Shown here in pieces: positions 57,536 to 63,503 of a DNA stretch of 63,503 nt (positions are counted from its first letter, which is position 1; the number at the start of each line of letters is the position of its first letter). Under the pieces are notes generated by a model. The model did no database searches and had not been told where the DNA came from. It saw only the letters and a list, made by a program, of their open reading frames with translations. The position numbers were made by a program, and so were the translations under genes. Source of the DNA: Rhodobacteraceae bacterium CG17_big_fil_post_rev_8_21_14_2_50_63_15 (lineage in GTDB: Bacteria; Pseudomonadota; Alphaproteobacteria; Rhodobacterales; Rhodobacteraceae); assembly GCA_002783205.1 (NCBI GenBank), contig PFEY01000020.1, forward strand, positions 12,040 through 75,542, given 5' to 3'.

Positions 57536-59830
57536 ATGACCCGTTTCGCCGCGCCCATCGCCGAACAGATCTGGAACATGAAATACCGCTTCAAGGACGG
57601 GGATGGCGCCGTGCACGATACCAGTCTCGAGGATACCTGGCGCCGCATCGCCCGCGCATTGGCCAGTGTCGAGGCGGAGCCGGAGGCGTGGGAAGGCCAG
57701 TTTTACGCCGCGCTGGAGGATTTCAAGTTCCTGCCCGCGGGGCGGATCACGGCGGGGGCGGGCACCGCGCGCAAGGTGACGCTGTTCAACTGTTTTGTCA
57801 TGGGCACGATCCCCGACGATATGGGCGGCATCTTTGACAATCTGCGCGAGGCGGCGCTGACCATGCAGCAGGGCGGCGGGATCGGCTATGATTTCTCGAC
57901 CATCCGGCCCAAGGGCGCGGCGGTGCGCGGGGTCTCGGCGGATGCGAGCGGGCCGCTCTCGTTCATGGATGTCTGGGATGCGATGTGCCGCACGATCATG
58001 AGCGCGGGCTCGCGCCGCGGCGCGATGATGGCGACGATGCGCTGCGATCATCCCGATATCGAGGCCTTCATCGCGGCGAAGTCGGATGCGGTGCGGCTGC
58101 GCATGTTCAACCTGTCGGTGCTCGTCACCGATGCCTTCATGGCGGCCGTCAAGGCGGGCGGGTCGTGGGATCTGGTGTTCGACGGCAAGATCTATCACAC
58201 GGTGCAGGCGCGCGATCTGTGGAACCGGATCATGCAGGCCACCTATGACTATGCCGAACCGGGGGTGATCTTCATCGACCGGATCAACGCCGCCAATAAT
58301 CTGAGCTATTGCGAGACGATCGCGGCGACCAATCCGTGCGGCGAACAGCCCCTGCCGCCCTATGGCGCCTGTCTTTTGGGCTCGATCAATCTGGCGCGTC
58401 TGGTGATCGAGCCATTCGGGCCCCGCGCGCGGCTTGATGCGGCGGCGCTGAAGGATCTGGTGCGCGTCGCGGTGCGGATGATGGACAATGTAGTGGATGT
58501 CAGCGGCTTTCCGCTACCGCAGCAGGCTGAGGAAGCCCGCGCCAAGCGGCGGATCGGGCTGGGCGTGACCGGGCTTGCCGATGCGCTCTTGATGCTGGGA
58601 CTGCGCTATGGCTCGGACAAGGCGGTGCGGCAGACGGAAATCTGGATGCACAAGATCGCCGTCGCGGCCTATCTTGCCTCGGTCGAACTGGCGCGCGAAA
58701 AGGGTCCGTTCCCGCTCTTTGACGCCGAGAAATACCTTGCCTCGGGCAACATGCGGGAGATGGACGAGACGGTGCGCGCAGCGATTGCCCAACATGGTAT
58801 CCGCAACGCGCTGCTGACCTCGATCGCGCCGACCGGCACGATCAGCCTCTATGCCGGCAACGTTTCCTCGGGGATCGAGCCGGTCTTTGCCTATAGCTAC
58901 ACCCGAAAGGTGCTGCAAAAGGACGGCAGTCGCAGCGCGGAAGAGGTGGTGGATTACGCGGTGCAGATGTGGCGCGACAAGATGGGCGAGGCCCCCCTGC
59001 CCGACTATTTCGTCAACGCCCAGACCCTGTTGCCGCAAGAGCACGTCAAGATGCAGGCGGCGGCGCAAAAATGGGTGGACAGTTCCATTTCCAAGACGAT
59101 CAACTGCCCCACCGACATTTCCTTTGAGGCGTTCAAGGATATTTACATGCAGGCCTGGGATCTGGGCTGCAAGGGGTGCACCACCTATCGGCCGAATGAT
59201 GTCACCGGATCGGTGCTGAGCGTATCGGAGGCCGAGGACAAGGTTCCCGGCGAGACGCCGGGACATTCCCAAGGGGCATTTCCGGCGACCGGTGGCGAAG
59301 TCGTCTACATGTCCGAACCGCTGGACCGCCCCACCGAGCTCGATGGGGCCACCTACAAACTGAAATGGCCCGACAGCAACCATGCGATCTATGTCACGGT
59401 CAACGATATCGTGCTCAACGGACGCAGGCGACCCTTCGAGGTGTTCATCAATTCAAAGAACATGGAACATTACGCCTGGACGGTGGCGCTGACGCGGATG
59501 ATCTCGGCGGTGTTCCGGCGCGGCGGCGATGTGAGTTTCGTGGTCGAGGAGTTGAAAGCGGTGTTCGATCCGCGCGGCGGGGCCTGGATGGGGGGGAAAT
59601 ACATCCCTTCGATTCTCGCGGCGATTGGCGGCGTGCTCGAACAGCACATGGTCTCGATCGGCTTTCTCGAAGCGACGGGCATGGGCCTGAAGGAAGATCC
59701 GAAGGCACAGGTGGTCAACCTTCCCGACACCCGCCGTGGCCCCTCATGCCCGGCCTGTGGCAGCTTTGATCTGCGTCGGATCGAGGGCTGCATGACCTGC
59801 GTCAGTTGCGGACATTCGAAATGTTCCTGA
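57536..59830 (+). CDS. nrdJ: Adenosylcobalamin-dependent ribonucleotide reductase (class II)
   Basis: Reduces ribonucleotides to deoxyribonucleotides with a B12 radical and without oxygen. The 764 residues carry the N-terminal redox Cys in TLFNCFVMG, the NPCGEQPLPPYGACLLG active-site region with the catalytic Cys and Glu, and a C-terminal Zn/redox tail C-x2-C...C-x2-C-x2-C (CPACG, GCMTCVSCGHSKC). ATG 57536 is chosen over the in-frame 57500. I found no cobalamin riboswitch in the 124-base upstream region. Confidence 0.94.
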   Translation: MTRFAAPIAEQIWNMKYRFKDGDGAVHDTSLEDTWRRIARALASVEAEPEAWEGQFYAALEDFKFLPAGRITAGAGTARKVTLFNCFVMGTIPDDMGGIFDNLREAALTMQQGGGIGYDFSTIRPKGAAVRGVSADASGPLSFMDVWDAMCRTIMSAGSRRGAMMATMRCDHPDIEAFIAAKSDAVRLRMFNLSVLVTDAFMAAVKAGGSWDLVFDGKIYHTVQARDLWNRIMQATYDYAEPGVIFIDRINAANNLSYCETIAATNPCGEQPLPPYGACLLGSINLARLVIEPFGPRARLDAAALKDLVRVAVRMMDNVVDVSGFPLPQQAEEARAKRRIGLGVTGLADALLMLGLRYGSDKAVRQTEIWMHKIAVAAYLASVELAREKGPFPLFDAEKYLASGNMREMDETVRAAIAQHGIRNALLTSIAPTGTISLYAGNVSSGIEPVFAYSYTRKVLQKDGSRSAEEVVDYAVQMWRDKMGEAPLPDYFVNAQTLLPQEHVKMQAAAQKWVDSSISKTINCPTDISFEAFKDIYMQAWDLGCKGCTTYRPNDVTGSVLSVSEAEDKVPGETPGHSQGAFPATGGEVVYMSEPLDRPTELDGATYKLKWPDSNHAIYVTVNDIVLNGRRRPFEVFINSKNMEHYAWTVALTRMISAVFRRGGDVSFVVEELKAVFDPRGGAWMGGKYIPSILAAIGGVLEQHMVSIGFLEATGMGLKEDPKAQVVNLPDTRRGPSCPACGSFDLRRIEGCMTCVSCGHSKCS

Positions 59831-59916
59831 CCTGCCGCCCCCTCTGATCGCTGGCCACCCGGCAGCAAATGGGACAAGGACAGTCGGGACCGATTTTGAA
59901 AACCAACCGGGGCCCC

Positions 59917-59945
59917 TTGACCCGATGCGCGCCAGATCTTATCAG
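59917..59945 (+). promoter_or_regulatory. Probable promoter of tRNA-Gly
   Basis: TTGACC (59917-59922), exactly 17 bases, then TATCAG (59940-59945), with the tRNA start 12 bases after the -10. This is the arrangement expected for a monocistronic tRNA gene. Confidence 0.7.
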
Positions 59946-59957
59946 ACCGCCAGCGAT

Positions 59958-60031
59958 GCGGGTATGGTGAAAAGGTATCACGAAAGCTTCCCAAGCTTCA
60001 GTTACGGGTTCGATTCCCGTTACCCGCTCCA
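59958..60031 (+). tRNA. tRNA-Gly (anticodon CCC)
   Basis: A 74-base cloverleaf: acceptor GCGGGTA/TACCCGC, D-stem GTGA/TCAC, anticodon loop TTCCCAA (CCC), T-arm ACGGG-TTCGATT-CCCGT, discriminator T and an encoded CCA. The outermost pair of the anticodon stem (27-43) is an A-C mismatch, the others pair. It reads GGG codons. Confidence 0.92.
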
Positions 60032-60046
60032 GCCTGTGCCAAAATC

Positions 60047-60739
60047 TCAGCCCCGCAGATCCGCCAGAACCGCCTCGGCGGCGGCACGCGGGTCATGCGC
60101 CGCCCAGATCGGCCGCCCGACGACGATGTGATCGGCGCCGCAGGCCACCGCCTCTGCTGGCGTCGCCACCCGCTTCTGATCGCCGAGGGCGGACCCTTTC
60201 GGACGCACGCCGGGGGTCACGATGAGCCGCCCCGCGGCCTCGGGCAAGCCGCGGATCAGCGCCGCCTCCTGCGGGCTGGCAATCACCCCGTCGGCCCCGG
60301 CGTCAAAGGCCCGGCCCGCGCGCTCGGCGACCAGATCGGGCAGATCGCCGGGCTTGATCATCCCGGCGTCGAGATCGGCCCGGTCGAGCGAGGTCAGGAT
60401 CGTCACCGCAAGGATCCGGAGCGGCCTGCCCGCCGCGCCCTGCTTGGCCGCGCGCACCACATGCGGATCACCATGCACGGTCAGGAAATCGAGATCATAG
60501 CGCGCCAGCCCGCGCACCGCTGCCTCGATCGTCGCGCCGATGTCGAACAGTTTCATGTCGAGAAAGATGCGTTTGCCGTGCTCGCGCTTGAGTTCATCGG
60601 CCAGGGCCAGACCGCCGCCGGTCAGCATCCCCAGACCGATCTTGTAAAATCCGACCGCATCGCCAAGCGTTTCGGCCAGTTTCAGCCCGTCGAGTGCGTT
60701 GGGCACATCGAGGGCAACAATCAGACGGTCATCGGACAC
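60047..60739 (-). CDS. pyrF: Orotidine 5'-phosphate decarboxylase
   Basis: Last step of UMP synthesis. The 230-residue TIM barrel has LIVALDVPNA, the catalytic DMKLFDIGAT (Lys-x-x-x-Asp), TVHGDPH and VVGRPI. I place the start at GTG 60737-60739 (MSDDRL...) because GGAGGAAG lies about 8 bases upstream; the frame stays open to 60805 but that extension is not family-like. It is convergent with the tRNA and divergent from clpB. Confidence 0.93.
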   Translation of the reverse strand: MSDDRLIVALDVPNALDGLKLAETLGDAVGFYKIGLGMLTGGGLALADELKREHGKRIFLDMKLFDIGATIEAAVRGLARYDLDFLTVHGDPHVVRAAKQGAAGRPLRILAVTILTSLDRADLDAGMIKPGDLPDLVAERAGRAFDAGADGVIASPQEAALIRGLPEAAGRLIVTPGVRPKGSALGDQKRVATPAEAVACGADHIVVGRPIWAAHDPRAAAEAVLADLRG

Positions 60740-60922
60740 GGGTGCTTCCTCCAGCCAGGCCCTGCCCTTGTCGCGACGGCGGGGGGCGGCGTCAAGCCCT
60801 GCCACCGGACCGCGGCACCGATCATCGGGCAGGGCGGGCCGCCCAGCACCGTGGCCTCACGCCCGACTGAACGGCCGGGACACGAAAAATTTGCATCCCT
60901 GCCGGAATATCCCTCGAGGCGG

Positions 60923-60951
60923 CTTGAACCTCACGGTGCCGTTACCCATCT
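60923..60951 (+). promoter_or_regulatory. Heat-shock (RpoH-type) promoter of clpB
   Basis: CTTGAA (60923-60928), 16 bases, then CCCATCT (60945-60951), close to the sigma-32 consensus of alphaproteobacteria (CTTGAA and a CYTATNT-like -10). It lies 80 bases before the clpB ATG and no gene overlaps it. Confidence 0.7.
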
Positions 60952-61031
60952 CACTGGCAAGGGTTCCGACCGCGACATGCCTAACGTAGGGTGCGCAACC
61001 GGGATGACGCTTGTCAAAAGGAGAAAGACTC

Positions 61032-63503
61032 ATGGACTTCAACAAGTTCACAGAGCGGTCGCGCGGGTTCATTCAGGCCGCCCAGACCATCGCAATGCGC
61101 GAAAGCCATCAGAAACTCGCCCCTGAACATATCCTCAAGGCCCTGCTCGATGACCCCGAGGGGATGGCCAGCAACCTGATCCGGCGCGCAGGCGGCGCGC
61201 CCGAGCGCGTGGTGCAGGCCACCGATCTGGCCTTGTCCAAGATCCCGCAGGTTTCGGGCGATGCAGGCCAGACCTATATGGACCAGCAGACCGGCAAGGT
61301 GCTGGCCGAGGCCGAGAAGATCGCGCAAAAGGCCGGCGACAGTTTCGTGCCGGTCGAGCGCATCCTGACCGCGCTGGCGCTGGTGAAATCCCCCGCCAAG
61401 GACGCGCTCGAGGCGGGTGGCATCACGGCGCAGAAACTCAACGAGGCAATCAATGACGTGCGCAAGGGGCGCACCGCGGATTCTGCCTCGGCCGAGGACA
61501 CCTATGAGGCGTTGGAGAAATACGCCCGCGATCTGACCAAGGCCGCCCGCGAAGGCAAGATCGACCCGATCATCGGCCGCGATGACGAGATCCGCCGCTC
61601 GATGCAGGTTCTCAGCCGCCGGACCAAGAACAACCCGGTCCTGATCGGCGAGCCGGGCGTTGGCAAGACCGCCATCGCCGAAGGTCTGGCGCTGCGCATC
61701 GTCAACGGCGATGTGCCCGAGAGCCTCAGGAACAAGCGGCTTCTCGCGCTCGACATGGGCGCGCTCATTGCCGGGGCCAAATATCGCGGCGAGTTCGAGG
61801 AACGTCTCAAGGGTGTGCTGAACGAGGTGACGCAAGCCGCCGGAGAGATCATCCTCTTCATCGACGAGATGCACACGCTGGTCGGCGCGGGCAAGAGCGA
61901 TGGCGCGATGGATGCTGCCAACCTCATCAAGCCCGCCTTGGCGCGCGGCGAACTGCATTGCATCGGGGCGACCACGCTTGATGAATACCGCAAATATGTC
62001 GAGAAGGACGCAGCCCTTGCCCGCCGGTTCCAGCCGGTGATGGTCGAGGAGCCGACGGTCGAGGACACGATCTCGATCCTGCGCGGCATCAAGGAGAAAT
62101 ACGAGCTGCACCACGGCGTGCGGATCTCGGACTCGGCGCTTGTCGCGGCGGCCACCCTGTCGCATCGCTACATCACCGACCGTTTCCTGCCCGACAAGGC
62201 CATCGACCTGATGGACGAGGCGGCCTCGCGCCTGCGGATGGAAGTGGACAGCAAGCCCGAGGAGCTTGACACGCTCGACCGCGACATCCTGCAAAAGCAG
62301 ATCGAGGCCGAAGCCCTTAAGAAAGAGGACGACGCTGCCTCCAGGGATCGGCTGTCCAAGCTGGAAAAGGAACTGGCCGACCTGACCGAGAAATCCCGCG
62401 AGATGACCGCGCAATGGCAGGCCGAACGTGACAAGCTGGCCGGGGCGCGCGATATCAAGGAACAGCTTGACCGCGCCCGCGCCGAACTCGACATCGCCAA
62501 ACGCGAAGGCAACCTCGCCCGCGCCGGGGAGCTGAGCTATGGCGTCATTCCCGGCCTCGAAAAGCAACTGGCCGAGGCCGAGAGCCGCGACGAGGGGATG
62601 ATGGTCGAAGAGGCGGTGCGCCCCGAACAGATCGCGCAGGTCGTGGAACGCTGGACCGGCATCCCGACCGCCAAGATGCTCGAAGGCGACCGCGAAAAGC
62701 TCTTGGGGATGGAGGACAACCTGCATGCCCGCGTGATCGGTCAGAACACCGCCGTCAAGGCCGTGGCCAATGCCGTGCGCCGCGCGCGCGCGGGTCTCAA
62801 CGACGAGAACCGCCCGCTGGGCTCCTTCCTCTTTCTCGGGCCAACCGGCGTGGGCAAGACCGAACTGACCAAGGCGGTGGCCGAGTTTCTCTTTGACGAC
62901 GAGTCGGCCATGGTGCGCATCGACATGAGCGAATTCATGGAAAAACACTCTGTCTCGCGTCTCATCGGCGCGCCTCCGGGCTATGTCGGCTATGACGAAG
63001 GCGGCGTGCTGACCGAGGCGGTGCGGCGCAGGCCCTATCAGGTGATCCTCTTCGACGAGGTCGAAAAGGCGCATCCCGAGGTGTTCAACGTGCTCCTGCA
63101 GGTGCTCGATGACGGTGTGCTGACCGATGGTCAGGGCCACCGGGTCGATTTCAAGCAGACGCTGATCGTGCTGACCTCCAACCTCGGCAGCCAGGCGCTC
63201 AGCCAGTTGCCCGAGGGCGCGGATGCGGCCCAGGCCAAGCGCGACGTGATGGATGCGGTGCGGGCGCATTTCCGCCCCGAATTCCTCAACCGTCTGGATG
63301 AGATCGTGGTCTTTGACCGCCTGACGCGGCCGCAGATGGACGGCATCGTGGATATCCAGATGGCCCGCCTTCTCAAACGGCTCGCGGCCCGCAAGATCCG
63401 GCTCGAACTGGACGATGCGGCGCGCAAATGGCTGGCCGATGAGGGCTATGATCCCGTCTATGGCGCGCGCCCCCTGAAACGGGTGATCCAGCGCGCGCTT
63501 CAG
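61032..63503 (+). CDS. clpB: ClpB disaggregase, 3'-truncated by window edge
   Basis: Hsp100 ATPase that pulls proteins out of aggregates with DnaK. The window holds 824 codons of a family near 860-870 residues. The Clp N-domain covers about residues 1-145, Walker A1 GEPGVGKT is near residue 206, the coiled-coil middle domain lies near 400-520, and Walker A2 GPTGVGKT is near residue 603, with the sensor/pore motif [12 protein letters not shown] 61032 follows AAAGGAG. Its frame continues past 63503. Confidence 0.97.
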   Translation, partial: MDFNKFTERSRGFIQAAQTIAMRESHQKLAPEHILKALLDDPEGMASNLIRRAGGAPERVVQATDLALSKIPQVSGDAGQTYMDQQTGKVLAEAEKIAQKAGDSFVPVERILTALALVKSPAKDALEAGGITAQKLNEAINDVRKGRTADSASAEDTYEALEKYARDLTKAAREGKIDPIIGRDDEIRRSMQVLSRRTKNNPVLIGEPGVGKTAIAEGLALRIVNGDVPESLRNKRLLALDMGALIAGAKYRGEFEERLKGVLNEVTQAAGEIILFIDEMHTLVGAGKSDGAMDAANLIKPALARGELHCIGATTLDEYRKYVEKDAALARRFQPVMVEEPTVEDTISILRGIKEKYELHHGVRISDSALVAAATLSHRYITDRFLPDKAIDLMDEAASRLRMEVDSKPEELDTLDRDILQKQIEAEALKKEDDAASRDRLSKLEKELADLTEKSREMTAQWQAERDKLAGARDIKEQLDRARAELDIAKREGNLARAGELSYGVIPGLEKQLAEAESRDEGMMVEEAVRPEQIAQVVERWTGIPTAKMLEGDREKLLGMEDNLHARVIGQNTAVKAVANAVRRARAGLNDENRPLGSFLFLGPTGVGKTELTKAVAEFLFDDESAMVRIDMSEFMEKHSVSRLIGAPPGYVGYDEGGVLTEAVRRRPYQVILFDEVEKAHPEVFNVLLQVLDDGVLTDGQGHRVDFKQTLIVLTSNLGSQALSQLPEGADAAQAKRDVMDAVRAHFRPEFLNRLDEIVVFDRLTRPQMDGIVDIQMARLLKRLAARKIRLELDDAARKWLADEGYDPVYGARPLKRVIQRALQ

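Noticed and set aside
61014-63269. A 751-codon open frame opposite clpB
   Set aside because: Same cause: mirror of a GC-rich gene; no recognisable domain.

Overview
The window looks like chromosomal DNA of a Rhodobacterales alphaproteobacterium, most likely of the marine roseobacter group. The reasons are GC-rich codon use, a bztABCD glutamate/glutamine transporter, an ATP12 chaperone gene, hisS-hisZ-hisG with a short-form HisG, a B12-dependent ribonucleotide reductase, and DUF952/DUF1244/DUF1489 genes typical of that group. I saw no plasmid, phage, IS element or CRISPR array. argH is cut at the left edge and clpB at the right edge.

Layout. 1-12.5 kb: argH, a TlpA-like thioredoxin, ttcA, a degenerate GGDEF protein, a 754-base region with no recognisable gene, then yidC-MOSC-engB, an SDR gene, argB, and a tightly packed run (fatty acid hydroxylase, Fe-S protein, SixA-like phosphatase, histone-deacetylase-like amidohydrolase). 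12.5-17 kb: bztDCBA on the minus strand. 17-22.6 kb: ATP12 chaperone, HAD phosphatase, RluC-type synthase, crcB, a glycerate kinase, a small secreted protein and a second SDR. 22.6-34 kb: nucleotide-sugar genes (ugd, glmM, a GDP-mannose gene, and a dTDP-rhamnose operon with an embedded sulfotransferase), followed by a secreted RTX protein. 34-38 kb: hyuB-hyuA. 38-48 kb: rpsA, cmk, DUF952, pyrD, sdaA, a GST, DUF1244, an N-formylglutamate amidohydrolase, pyk and rpmI-rplT. 48-63.5 kb: dnaE, slyX, hisS-hisZ-hisG, two outer-membrane barrel paralogues, DUF1489, nrdJ, tRNA-Gly(CCC), pyrF and clpB.

How the parts fit. Most genes are core information processing and metabolism. The accessory flavour is concentrated at 22.6-34 kb, where UDP-glucuronate, GDP-mannose, the glucosamine precursor and dTDP-L-rhamnose are made next to a PAPS-type sulfotransferase, which suggests a sulfated, rhamnose-containing surface polysaccharide. 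No glycosyltransferase or polysaccharide exporter is present here.

The observations I would follow first are: an AT-rich patch of about 370 bases inside hisS (residues about 178-297) that looks like recombinational replacement of one domain; the sulfotransferase inside the rhamnose operon; a TGTTA-N-CG-N-TAACA operator in front of pyk; a hairpin leader in front of rpsA; and the gene-less stretch where rnpA/yidD would normally precede yidC. I did not find a clearly new multi-gene defence or secretion system.
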